Shown here piece after piece: positions 56,420-64,000 of a stretch of DNA of 64,000 nucleotides. Position numbers and translations under genes: made by a program. Each line of letters opens with the position of its first letter. Position 1 is the stretch's first letter. Source of the DNA: JABCYV01 sp963729325 (GTDB lineage Bacteria; Acidobacteriota; Terriglobia; Terriglobales; Acidobacteriaceae). The notes below the pieces were generated by a model that saw only the letters and a list, made by a program, of their open reading frames with translations, made no database searches and was not told the DNA's origin. The stretch spans positions 248,001 through 312,000 of the forward strand of contig CAVSNS010000033.1 of assembly GCA_963729325.1 (NCBI GenBank). The letters are read 5' to 3'.

Positions 56420-57208
56420 ATGGCTTCTGCAGCTATGGCATATGGGGAGCGTCGGTTCGGTGCAACTTACGCGGCGCGCATTTTTTTGGCTTTGGGAGTA
56501 GTTGGATTGGTCGTCGGACTCTGGTCCGCGCAGGCTGACCCGCGCACCTCAGCACATCCAAATCTGCTGTGGGTTTCTATCGGACTGCTGTTGACGGTGC
56601 CTGTCTTGTGGGTTGTCCTGGGTAAGTCCGTTCTGATCATCAATGATTCAGGAGTGCGGCGGGAGTCCGCGCTGGGCCAGCAGGAAATTGCCTGGAGCCA
56701 GATTATGGAGACGCGCTACCGAGTTGTTCCAATCAACGTATACGCGCATTTCGGATTGCTGGGCGCTGTGCTCGCCATGTCGAGCAAGTCCGGCGCCGCA
56801 CAGCTCACACTGGAACTGATTGGCCATGATCGCAAGAAGCTGAAGGTCACATCGAATTTCCGCAACGCGAAGGAGGCTATCGGGATTATTCTCGGACGAA
56901 TTATGCCTCCGATGGTGCAGAACACAAAAGCGAGGTTGCAGCGAGGAGAGACAGTGCAGTTCGGTGGCATCGCACTCTCGGCAACGGCTGTCACCTGGAA
57001 GGGCGCTTCCATCCCGGTATCGGAAATCACTAAGGCCGAACTGGTGCGCAGCAATCTGCAGATTAAGCGGCAGGGAAAGTGGCGCAGTGCGATCAGCGTC
57101 AGATCGGACCAGGTGCCCGATGTTCTGGTGTTCCTTGAGGTTCTGGAATCTCTGGCGCCTCAGATCAAGTCAACGGGAATCGACCCGCTGGCGCGTGTGC
57201 GCATGTAA
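56420..57208 (+). CDS. Membrane protein, DUF6585-like
   Basis: 262 residues. Two membrane helices near the N-terminus (IFLALGVVGLVVGLWSA and LLWVSIGLLLTVPVLWVVLG), then a cytosolic region with a PH-like beta fold: VLIINDSGVRRESALGQQEIAWSQI and LSATAVTWKGASIPVSEITKAEL (each in part). The pattern of two helices plus PH-like strands with a Trp fits DUF6585-like proteins; I am moderately sure. Role unknown. ATG start. The stop is 13 bp before thiE, in the same direction, so co-transcription is likely. Confidence 0.6.
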   Translation: MASAAMAYGERRFGATYAARIFLALGVVGLVVGLWSAQADPRTSAHPNLLWVSIGLLLTVPVLWVVLGKSVLIINDSGVRRESALGQQEIAWSQIMETRYRVVPINVYAHFGLLGAVLAMSSKSGAAQLTLELIGHDRKKLKVTSNFRNAKEAIGIILGRIMPPMVQNTKARLQRGETVQFGGIALSATAVTWKGASIPVSEITKAELVRSNLQIKRQGKWRSAISVRSDQVPDVLVFLEVLESLAPQIKSTGIDPLARVRM

Positions 57209-57221
57209 GCTGAGTCCCTGC

Positions 57222-57837
57222 ATGATCACGCTTCCCCGCCTCTACGCAATCTTGGATGCTGCCTTCTTCTCCGATAGCGATGCTTTCTTGGCCGCGGCGC
57301 AGGAACTCGCCGCGGGCGGTGTCACCCTGCTGCAATACCGCGAACAAACTCGGCAACGCTCGACAAATGCTCGAGCAGGCCAGGCAACTCAAACATCGAC
57401 TGGGAGACTCCGTCAAACTGATCATGAATGATCGAGCCGATTTGTGCCTCGCGGCTGAGTTCGACGGGATTCATCTCGGCCAGGACGATTTGTCCCCCGA
57501 AGGGGCGAGAAAAGTGATCGGCGAAAGCCTCTGGCTTGGCGTTTCCACTCATAACTCCGAGCAAGTCACGAAAGCTGACAAGACTTCTGCCGACTACATT
57601 GCCATCGGCCCGGTATTCTCAACGGCCAGCAAGGCAACCCCCGATCCGGTCATTGGCCTCGAAGGCGTGCGCCAGGCGCGGGCGTTGACGCGCAAGCCGC
57701 TGGTGGCGATCGGTGGCATTACTCGTGCCAATTGCCGGTCGGTCATCGAGGCGGGAGCAGACTCCGTGGCGGTGATATCTGACTTGTTACGGGATCCTCG
57801 CAAATCAGCAGAGGAATTCTTACGCATCTTAGGATAA
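57222..57837 (+). CDS. thiE: Thiamine-phosphate synthase ThiE, one frame break
   Basis: ThiE joins the pyrimidine and thiazole halves of thiamine. ATG 57222 gives LPRLYAILDAAFFSDSD, LAAGGVTLLQYR, then a surplus base near 57340 shifts to NKLGNARQMLEQARQL, KLIMNDRADLCLAAEFDGIHLGQDDL, LGVSTHNSEQV, ADYIAIGPVFSTASK and LVAIGGITRANCRSVIEAGADSVAVISDLL. Reassembled about 205 residues, normal. The diphosphate- and HMP-binding residues (Gln-Tyr-Arg near 40, Asn-Asp-Arg, Thr/Ser loop) are visible. Both halves are well conserved, so sequence error is likely. No TPP riboswitch is seen upstream. Confidence 0.92.
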
Positions 57838-57915
57838 AGTATGGCCGGAACGCGGGAGAGAGTCTGCCCTGAGTTGAGTTGAAAGGCACCCGCGCCACGC
57901 GAGTTCAGGAGTTCC

Positions 57916-59505
57916 GTGAGTACTGAGATTAAGGAGTCAACCACCGCCGCAATTGCGGTCAGCGACTGGGAAACCCACAGCCATCAAGACAAAGAACTAG
58001 TCAAGGCACTGGGGTTGACCAGCGCCACCATGCTGGTGATGGGGTCTATGATCGGCTCCGGCATCTTTATTGTGTCCGCGGAAATCGCGCGGGAAGTGAA
58101 CTCGCCGGCGTTGCTGATTGCGGCATGGGTGGTGACCGGCTTCCTGACCATTGTCGGGGCCCTGTCTTACGGCGAGCTGGCGGCGATGATGCCGCGGGCG
58201 GGCGGGCAGTACGTCTATCTCCGCGAGGCCCTGGGCCCGCTGTGGGGATTTCTTTACGGCTGGACGCTTTTCCTTGTGATTCAAACCGGGACCATTGCCG
58301 CCGTGGGCGTGGCTTTTGGCAAGTTCCTCGGCATCTTCATTCCTTCCGTTTCATCTTCAAACTGGGTCCTCCACTTCGGGAAAGTGCCTCCTATTGGAAT
58401 TGGACCCATGGTTCTGGGCAACATGGATGTGGGGCTGAACACGCAGAACCTGGTGGCGATTCTGGTCGTGGTCGCGTTGTCGGTGATCAACATCTTCGGC
58501 GTAAAGACCGGGGCACTGATTCAGAATATCTTCACCACGGCTAAGGTTTCAGCTTTGCTGGGCGTGGCGTTGCTTGGGCTGTTTATCGGAAGGAACGCGC
58601 AAGCTGTGGCGGCCAACTTCCACGGGAATTTCTGGAACAATGCAGGATTCGGCGCTCAGCATGCCGTGCAGGTGGGAGTCGGAGGCCCGATGATGCTTGT
58701 GGGCACACTTACGATTCTGGCCGTAGCCCAAGTGGGGTCGTTGTTTTCTGCCGACGCCTGGAACAACGTGACTTTCACCGCCGGCGAGGTAAAGAATCCC
58801 AGCCGTAACCTGCCCTTGTCGCTGGCTCTGGGCACGGGCGTGGTGATTGCTCTATACATTGCCTGCAACTTCGTTTATCTGAGCGTGCTGCCGCTGGATG
58901 GTGGTCCCACAGGCGCGACCATTCTTGAACGCGGCATCAAATACGCTGCTGAAGATCGGGTTGGCACCGCCGTCATGACCCAGATGTTAGGGTCCGCGGG
59001 CGGTTTCCTGATGGCTTTTGCCATTTTGCTTTCCAGCTTTGGCTGCGCCAACGGGCTGATTCTGTCGGGAGCGCGCGTCTACTACGCCATGGCCAAGGAC
59101 GGGCTGTTCTTCCGTAACGTGGCGAAATTGCATCCTACATATAAGACTCCGGCGGTTTCGCTGATGGTGCAGATGGTCTGGACCTGCATCCTTTGCGTCT
59201 CCGGGAGTTACGGGCAACTGCTGGATTACATTATCTTCGCCGTGCTGGTTTTCTACATCCTGACGATCTTTGGACTATTCGTCCTGCGGCGCACTCGTCC
59301 CACCGTCGACAGGCCCTATCGGGCGATTGGTTACCCTGTACTTCCGGCGATTTATATTGTGATGGCTTTGTTTATTGATGTCGTACTATTGCGCTATAAA
59401 CCGCAATATACCTGGCCAGGACTGATGATCGTGCTGCTGGGGATTCCGGTCTACTACCTGTGGTCGCGGCATTCCCGTCAGGCAGCGGGAAGCGCCTCAG
59501 CTTAG
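57916..59505 (+). CDS. APC-family amino acid permease
   Basis: 529 residues, GTG start at 57916. It has twelve to thirteen membrane helices. Family motifs: SATMLVMGSMIGSGIFIVSAEIA at helix 1 (the GSGIF unwound segment) and GALSYGELAAMMPRAGGQYVYLREALGPLWGFLYGW in part. Further: FSADAWNNVTFTAGEVKNPSRNLP, and NGLILSGARVYYAMAKDGLFF. It is a secondary transporter of amino acids or similar solutes, closest in feel to the LAT/yfnA-like group with a loop between helices 3 and 4; the substrate is not known. Followed after 22 bp by a second permease. Confidence 0.9.
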   Translation: MSTEIKESTTAAIAVSDWETHSHQDKELVKALGLTSATMLVMGSMIGSGIFIVSAEIAREVNSPALLIAAWVVTGFLTIVGALSYGELAAMMPRAGGQYVYLREALGPLWGFLYGWTLFLVIQTGTIAAVGVAFGKFLGIFIPSVSSSNWVLHFGKVPPIGIGPMVLGNMDVGLNTQNLVAILVVVALSVINIFGVKTGALIQNIFTTAKVSALLGVALLGLFIGRNAQAVAANFHGNFWNNAGFGAQHAVQVGVGGPMMLVGTLTILAVAQVGSLFSADAWNNVTFTAGEVKNPSRNLPLSLALGTGVVIALYIACNFVYLSVLPLDGGPTGATILERGIKYAAEDRVGTAVMTQMLGSAGGFLMAFAILLSSFGCANGLILSGARVYYAMAKDGLFFRNVAKLHPTYKTPAVSLMVQMVWTCILCVSGSYGQLLDYIIFAVLVFYILTIFGLFVLRRTRPTVDRPYRAIGYPVLPAIYIVMALFIDVVLLRYKPQYTWPGLMIVLLGIPVYYLWSRHSRQAAGSASA

Positions 59506-59527
59506 CTGCGAAGGAGCAACCTAACGG

Positions 59528-61150
59528 ATGACAAATCTGCTGGCCACCAAGCCGCTAAATCTGCTGATGGAGGAGTCACGCGAAGGCGGCGAACACTGCC
59601 TCAAACGCACTCTCGGACCTTTTCAACTCACGGCGCTGGGTGTGGGCGCGATTATCGGCGCCGGCATTTTTGTCATGGTCGGGCTGGGAGCGCAGTACGC
59701 TGGTCCGGGACTCACGCTGTCGTTCGTTTTGTCCGGGCTGGGCTGCGCGTTTGCCGGTCTGTGCTATGCCGAGTTCGCTGCCATGATTCCGCTGGCGGGC
59801 AGCGCTTACACCTATGCCTACGCTACGCTTGGCGAGTTACTTGCCTGGATCATCGGCTGGGATCTGACGCTCGAGTATGCCATGGGCGCCAGCACGGTGT
59901 CTTCGGGTTGGTCGAACCACTTCATCGAGCTGCTGAATATCTTCCACATCAAGATGCCGCTATGGCTGGCTTACGATCACTGGACAGCATTGAAGACCGC
60001 CGAGAATATTGTTGCTCGCCAGATAGCCCAGGTCTCGGACCCATCCCTGGTGCCAGGCTCGCAACCGTTCCTCGACAAAGTTACCGCCATCGTGAGTTCG
60101 CAGTCTCCTGAGTTGTTGCAGCGGGGGCACGATTTGCTGGGTGCGCCACACTTATTTGGAATGGAAATCGGCCTGAACCTGCCGGCCTTCCTTATCGCTC
60201 TGGTGATAACCGCGATTCTGGTCATCGGGATCAAGGAGAGCGCGAGATTCAACACTGGGATTGTGGTGATTAAGGTGTCAGTCGTGCTTTTTGTGATCGC
60301 GTTGGGCTCCCGGTACATCAACAGCAGCAACTGGGGTGTTGATTGGAGTTCGTTTGCGCCCCATGGATTCGCGGGAATCGGAGCAGGCGCGGCATATATT
60401 TTCTTTGCCTACATCGGGTTCGATGCAGTCTCGACCACAGCGCAGGAAGCCAAGAATCCACAGCGGGACTTACCCATCGGCATGATCGCCTCGCTGGCGA
60501 TCTGCACCGTCTTGTATATTGCCGTGGCTGGTGTGCTGACAGGGATGGTGCGCTGGCAGCAAATCAACATCGAGGCGCCAGTCGCGCGCGCATTTCTGGA
60601 TCGCGGCCTGAGCACCGCGTCGCACATCATTACGCTTGGCGCGCTGGCTGGGCTTACCAGCGTGATGCTGGTGATGCTGCTCGGGCAAACGCGTGTGCTC
60701 TACGCGATGGCCAATGACGGCCTGCTGCCTAAGAAATTCTTCGCCGCTGTCCATCCCAAATTCCGGACCCCCTGGAAGAATACGATTCTTGTAGGACTCC
60801 TGGCGGCAATTGTGGGCAGCCTGACCCCCATCGACGATATCGGCAAGATGGTGAACATCGGAACCCTGCTGGCATTTGTGATCGTGTCGATTTCCGTGAT
60901 GGTCTTGCGGTATACCAATCCTGGCCAGCCGAGGCCGTTCCGCACTCCGTGGGTGCCGCTGGTTCCGGTACTTGGCGTTATCTCAAACGGATACATGATG
61001 TACAAGCTGGGCTGGGTCAATTGGGCTCGGTTAATCATCTGGTTAATCATCGGACTTGTGATCTATTTTAGTTACAGTCGGCATCACAGCAGAGTGCAGG
61101 CGGCTCTACTGCCGGTTGAGCCCAAGCCCGCACCTTCGATGGCGGACTGA
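59528..61150 (+). CDS. APC-family amino acid permease, CAT-like
   Basis: 540 residues. LKRTLGPFQLTALGVGAIIGAGIFVMVGLGAQYAGPGL in pieces is the cationic-amino-acid-transporter (CAT) type start, with LCYAEFAAMIPLAGSAYTYAYATLGELLAWIIGWDLTLEYAMGAS in pieces. The large loop after helix 3 (about residues 130-210), IFFAYIGFDAVSTTAQEAKNPQRDLPIG and the terminal PPMP-like proline region fit. About twelve helices. Intact. In tandem with the preceding permease, from which it differs clearly, so not a recent duplication. It may import basic or general amino acids. Confidence 0.92.
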   Translation: MTNLLATKPLNLLMEESREGGEHCLKRTLGPFQLTALGVGAIIGAGIFVMVGLGAQYAGPGLTLSFVLSGLGCAFAGLCYAEFAAMIPLAGSAYTYAYATLGELLAWIIGWDLTLEYAMGASTVSSGWSNHFIELLNIFHIKMPLWLAYDHWTALKTAENIVARQIAQVSDPSLVPGSQPFLDKVTAIVSSQSPELLQRGHDLLGAPHLFGMEIGLNLPAFLIALVITAILVIGIKESARFNTGIVVIKVSVVLFVIALGSRYINSSNWGVDWSSFAPHGFAGIGAGAAYIFFAYIGFDAVSTTAQEAKNPQRDLPIGMIASLAICTVLYIAVAGVLTGMVRWQQINIEAPVARAFLDRGLSTASHIITLGALAGLTSVMLVMLLGQTRVLYAMANDGLLPKKFFAAVHPKFRTPWKNTILVGLLAAIVGSLTPIDDIGKMVNIGTLLAFVIVSISVMVLRYTNPGQPRPFRTPWVPLVPVLGVISNGYMMYKLGWVNWARLIIWLIIGLVIYFSYSRHHSRVQAALLPVEPKPAPSMAD

Positions 61151-61173
61151 GATCTACACTCAACCCAAACGGG

Positions 61174-61203
61174 GCCTTCCGCACGGACGCGGAGGGCTTT
61201 TTT
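61174..61203 (+). terminator. Rho-independent terminator after the permease pair
   Basis: GCCTTCCGC, loop ACGGAC, GCGGAGGGC (one G-T pair in nine) then six Ts, 23 bp after the stop. It separates the permease operon from the NAD(P)HX gene. Confidence 0.88.
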
Positions 61204-61218
61204 GCTTTATAGTCGGGA

Positions 61219-61332
61219 GTTGGTCGTAGGTCATTGGTCGTTCGTCGTTGGCCAGGTCGCCTCGGCGTTCGTATCATCCTTCAATATTGAGTTTACTCGG
61301 CGCGAGCTCACGACCAACGACCAACGACTAAC
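61219..61332. repeat. Heptanucleotide array, 20/23 inverted repeat
   Basis: The left arm from 61219 reads in 7-base steps (GGTCGTA, GGTCATT, GGTCGTT, CGTCGTT) and the right arm 61310-61332 reads CGACCAA, CGACCAA, CGACTAA. The arms 61219-61241 and 61310-61332 are inverted with 20 of 23 matching. The right arm ends 12 bases before the ATG at 61345, leaving no Shine-Dalgarno visible for that gene. Confidence 0.85.
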
Positions 61333-61344
61333 GTCCGAACCCCC

Positions 61345-62913
61345 ATGAAAATCGTCACTGCCGCCGAAATGCGCGAGATTGATCGCGTCACCAGCGAGCG
61401 CTTCGGTGTCCCCTCGCTGACCCTGATGGAGAATGCGGGCACCGCCGTGGCCGAATTTACGGTGTCTCAATACCCCGCGGCCAAGCGCATCACAGTCATC
61501 TGCGGCAAAGGAAACAATGGCGGGGACGGCTTCGTGATTGCGCGAAAGCTGCACGAATCTGGCAAGGATGTGCGCGTCGTTCTGCTGGCCGACCGGGCGG
61601 AGCTTCGTGGTGATGCGGCAGAAATGTTTACCAAGCTTCCGGTTGAGCCCGTGTCCGCACGTTCCTCGGGAGAATTGGCAAATGAAGCAGCGCGGGCATC
61701 GCTTCATGCCGATATCCTGATTGATGCAATCCTGGGGACGGGTTTTCGACCACCCGTAACTGGGTTGTATGCCGAAGAGATTGCGGCACTGAATGCCAGT
61801 GAAGCACCGGTGGTCGCCGTGGATATCCCGTCCGGCGCTGATGCCGACGTGATGGGCGAACAAACTGGCGCAGTCGCGCGGGCCGACGCAATTGTTACTT
61901 TTACCGCGCCGCGGCCAGCGCATATTTTCGGACTCCTCACCCACGGTCCGATTTTAGTTGCGCCGATCGGCTCGCCGGACGAAGCCATTGTTTCCTCTCT
62001 ACAACTCAACGTGACCACACCGCGAGACGTGGCGCCGCTAATCGGACCTCGTCCAGCCGACTCAAACAAGGGAAACTTCGGGCACGTGCTCGTTCTGGGC
62101 GGATCCCTGGGGAAGGCAGGCGCGGCTGCAATGGCTGGCATGGCCGCCCTGCGCGTGGGCGCAGGTTTGTCCACCGTCGCAAGTCCCAAGTCTGTGCTGC
62201 CAACGGTGGCCGGCTTTCATCCCGAGCTCATGACCGAGCCGCTGGAGGAAACCGAAGCCGGCAGCATCTCGTTGCGCGCCTTGGAATATGGTCGAGTCGA
62301 CCGATTAGTGGAAGGCAAGACGGTGCTGGCGGTTGGTCCCGGCGTCTCGCGAAACACGGAGACTGCAGAGTTCGTGCGCAACATTGTGAAGGATCGCAAA
62401 ACGCCGACCGTCCTGGATGCAGACGGCCTGAATGCATTCGAAAACCATGCTGCGGAACTGAGCGGCAAAGATCGGATGCTGGTGATCACGCCGCATCCCG
62501 GTGAAATGGCCCGACTGATCGGATCGATCACCGCCGCGGTACAGCGCGATCGCATCAACATCGCGCGAAGTTTTGCCCGGGAACATGAATTGATCGTCGT
62601 GCTGAAGGGCCATCGGACTTTGATTGCGCATCCCGACGGGACGGTCTGGGTGAACACAACCGGCAATCCTGGGATGGCGACCGGCGGAACAGGCGACATA
62701 TTGACCGGCATGACTGCGGGCTTAGTTGCGCAAAATCCAAAGCGGGTTTTGGATGCCGTAGTCGCAGCGGTTCATCTTCACGGCTTGGCGGGTGATGTGG
62801 CTCGCGAAAGCATGGGTGAGCATTCCCTGGTCGCCACGGATCTTCTGAAGGCCTTCCCCGAAGCCTTTCGTCGAGTGCGAGAAACCGCGCAAGAAAAACT
62901 GGCCCGCATCTAA
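61345..62913 (+). CDS. nnr: Bifunctional NAD(P)H-hydrate epimerase/dehydratase
   Basis: 522 residues that repair damaged NAD(P)HX. The N-terminal epimerase (YjeF_N) has AEMREIDRVTSERFGVPSLTLMENAG, VICGKGNNGGDGFVIARKL (in pieces) and IDAILGTGFRPPVTG. The C-terminal dehydratase (carbohydrate-kinase fold) has NKGNFGHVLVLGGSLGKAGAAAM, VGPGVSRNTET, VLDADGLNAF, ITPHPGEMARL and TTGNPGMATGGTGDILTGMTAGL with the nucleotide-binding GTGD. Both halves are complete. An ATG start follows a repeat array with no obvious ribosome binding site. Confidence 0.95.
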   Translation: MKIVTAAEMREIDRVTSERFGVPSLTLMENAGTAVAEFTVSQYPAAKRITVICGKGNNGGDGFVIARKLHESGKDVRVVLLADRAELRGDAAEMFTKLPVEPVSARSSGELANEAARASLHADILIDAILGTGFRPPVTGLYAEEIAALNASEAPVVAVDIPSGADADVMGEQTGAVARADAIVTFTAPRPAHIFGLLTHGPILVAPIGSPDEAIVSSLQLNVTTPRDVAPLIGPRPADSNKGNFGHVLVLGGSLGKAGAAAMAGMAALRVGAGLSTVASPKSVLPTVAGFHPELMTEPLEETEAGSISLRALEYGRVDRLVEGKTVLAVGPGVSRNTETAEFVRNIVKDRKTPTVLDADGLNAFENHAAELSGKDRMLVITPHPGEMARLIGSITAAVQRDRINIARSFAREHELIVVLKGHRTLIAHPDGTVWVNTTGNPGMATGGTGDILTGMTAGLVAQNPKRVLDAVVAAVHLHGLAGDVARESMGEHSLVATDLLKAFPEAFRRVRETAQEKLARI

Positions 62914-63070
62914 GTCTAGTATCGGTGAAATATTAATCAATTCTTATTAGGCTATGTGCCTGTAACCCGCGCGATTACTGAGGTTTGCGCATTCTGATGT
63001 ACTCGAATCCGGACACGTTCTTCCGTAACCTGTCTCGTGCCGCTCTGCAGTGACATAGTGATTCTTGGCT

Positions 63071-63466
63071 ATGACTCACTTTCCCCAACCGCACCCTCAG
63101 CGGCGCGCTCCCCGAGTTCACCTAGGCGGCTCGATTGCAGCTCTGGTCATGTTGGAAGATGGACAGCGCGCTAAAGCCAAACTCCAAACTGTTTCCGTAA
63201 CCGGTGGCCTGCTGCGTTTGGGCAGGTCTTTGGAACAAGGCGATTTTGTCGAGATTGCTTTTCAGACGCAGTCTGGCCCGGTTCATGGCATGGCCGAGAT
63301 GCTGACTCCCGTGCGGGCACCGAGTGAGGGAATCATGCAGCCCTTCCGCTTCATCGCGTTGGGGGACGATGATCATCGCACGTTGCGCATGGTGGTCGAT
63401 TCGGTAACGGACCGCAGCTTCCAGGGAATCCGATCCAGTCAGTGGGCGGTTCCTAAATCACACTGA
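63071..63466 (+). CDS. PilZ-like domain protein
   Basis: About 131 residues from ATG 63071; a TTG six bases earlier is also possible. QRRAPRVHLGGSIAALVML holds the arginine motif, QTVSVTGGLLRLGRSL the second motif (S-V-T-G-G in place of D-x-S-x-x-G), then the barrel GDFVEIAFQTQSGPVHGMAEML and a C-terminal helix. The first motif is strong but the second is degenerate, so c-di-GMP binding is doubtful. It could be a structural PilZ variant. The gene is 157 bp after nnr and 117 bp before tsaE. Confidence 0.7.
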   Translation: MTHFPQPHPQRRAPRVHLGGSIAALVMLEDGQRAKAKLQTVSVTGGLLRLGRSLEQGDFVEIAFQTQSGPVHGMAEMLTPVRAPSEGIMQPFRFIALGDDDHRTLRMVVDSVTDRSFQGIRSSQWAVPKSH

Positions 63467-63583
63467 GAAATTTGTCCGCTACTCGCGTCGCTGCGCTCCT
63501 GCGTTTCACCCTCGATATACTGGTCTGGTGGAGTTGAACCAAATGCTGGCTATCTCATGCCAGGGTCAACTCCCGCGATCAGG

Positions 63584-64000
63584 ATGAGCACGCAGGAATT
63601 CACCACACAATCAGCCGAAGAGACCGTCGCCCTGGGACGCAAGCTGGCCGCGATGCTAGCTCCTCCCAAGCTGGTGCTGTTGCGCGGCGAATTGGGCGCG
63701 GGCAAAACCACGCTAGTCAAGGGCATCGCCGAAGGTTTTCATGCCGCCTCCGAGGAAGACGTCACTAGCCCCACCTTTACCTTGGTCCATGAGTATCGCG
63801 CGCCTTCGGTGAACCTCTACCACATTGATCTGTATCGGGTGGATACCGAGCGCGAGTTGGAGACTCTTGCTCTGGATGACCTAATGGCCGAAAACAGCGT
63901 TCTCCTGATAGAGTGGGGAGAGAAGTTCCCACACTTAGAGCGCGAGCGGAATGTGGAAATCGCTCTACAGCGGGTGGGAGAGAGCGGGCGGAGAATCCAA
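63584..64000 (+). CDS. tsaE: tRNA threonylcarbamoyladenosine biosynthesis ATPase TsaE, cut by the right edge
   Basis: 139 codons visible with no stop by base 64000. Walker A LLRGELGAGKTTLVKGIAEGF, the family motifs TSPTFTLVHEYRAPSVNLYHIDLYRV and LIEWGEKFP (each in part) identify TsaE, which drives the t6A37 modification of tRNA with TsaB and TsaD. Most of the protein is present (family about 150 residues). ATG 63584 with AGGA upstream is chosen; ATG 63557 in the same frame would add nine residues. Frame is intact. Confidence 0.93.
   Translation, partial: MSTQEFTTQSAEETVALGRKLAAMLAPPKLVLLRGELGAGKTTLVKGIAEGFHAASEEDVTSPTFTLVHEYRAPSVNLYHIDLYRVDTERELETLALDDLMAENSVLLIEWGEKFPHLERERNVEIALQRVGESGRRIQ

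Noticed and set aside
57180..57222. TPP riboswitch before thiE
   Set aside because: Only 13 bp separate thiE from the upstream gene, and no THI-box-like sequence is visible.
2485..57837. Programmed ribosomal frameshifting as the explanation of the broken genes
   Set aside because: The shifts are too many, occur in unrelated genes at unrelated sites, and lack shared slippery sequences or pseudoknots.
1..64000. CRISPR arrays, tRNA or rRNA genes
   Set aside because: No spacer-repeat structure was seen; the heptad arrays have no spacers. No T-loop/anticodon pattern or rRNA signature was found by eye.

Overview
This 64 kb window (roughly 57-60% GC by eye) looks like a soil bacterium of the Acidobacteriota, probably a Koribacter/Terriglobia-like lineage. 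The assignment is inference from gene content. It rests on a PadR regulator with a HAAS-domain partner, BIG2/Ig-like lipoproteins, a CRTAC1-type FG-GAP/ASPIC-UnbV protein, a large secreted BNR/VPS10-like beta-propeller protein, an OmpA protein with a DUF4398-like linker, a fused alpha-beta E1 dehydrogenase, DUF2203, DUF1906 and DUF6585-like proteins, and the style of the intergenic repeats. No rRNA, tRNA, CRISPR array, prophage or biosynthetic cluster was found.

Layout. 1-1.3 kb: right end of an IS21-family element (partial istB) that cuts into an unrecognised gene, followed by a small HNH endonuclease. 1.4-8.4 kb: envelope and accessory genes, mostly on the minus strand (SH3 lipoprotein, BIG2 lipoprotein, M28 peptidase on plus, DUF2203, DUF1906, then a PadR-HAAS-CPBP unit with a perfect palindromic operator). 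8.5-9.6 kb: moaA, split by an inserted palindromic repeat. 9.9-14.4 kb: SGNH hydrolase, then the electron-transfer-flavoprotein operon etfB-etfA-ETF:quinone oxidoreductase. 14.5-17 kb: small proteins, a second Ig-like lipoprotein, threonine aldolase. 17.5-25 kb: RND efflux adaptor and pump, ornithine-cyclodeaminase family protein, aminotransferase, DUF1223. 25-33.3 kb: secreted or outer proteins (CRTAC1-type, DUF983, PilZ, lipase-like, BNR propeller, LolA-like). 33.7-45.8 kb: OmpA-family protein, TPR protein, phosphoglycolate phosphatase-like HAD, fused 2-oxoacid dehydrogenase E1, TPR Ser/Thr kinase, DUF4440, FKBP isomerase, DoxX. 46.4-51.8 kb: helix-turn-helix protein and the type IV pilus alignment/secretin operon pilMNOPQ. 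52-55.1 kb: Xaa-Pro peptidase, accB, accC. 55.2-64 kb: NmrA-like reductase, membrane protein, thiE, two APC permeases, NAD(P)HX repair enzyme, PilZ protein, and tsaE running off the right edge.

Two window-wide observations matter most. First, many genes are broken into collinear, individually well conserved pieces by single-base shifts. By my hand count about 31 of 33 shifts go the same way (one surplus base, often explainable as doubling within a short run). They hit core genes such as pilQ, thiE and the E1 gene, so I read most as sequence or assembly insertions, not true decay. Many 'pseudogene' entries below are therefore probably intact in the organism. Second, four intergenic arrays (near 2.45, 5.0, 9.6 and 61.3 kb) share an exact 7-base periodicity while using different words. 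Three of them are arranged as inverted repeats, and two press against the start codons of moaA and the NAD(P)HX repair gene. They resemble in architecture, but not in sequence, the heptanucleotide STRR repeats of cyanobacteria.
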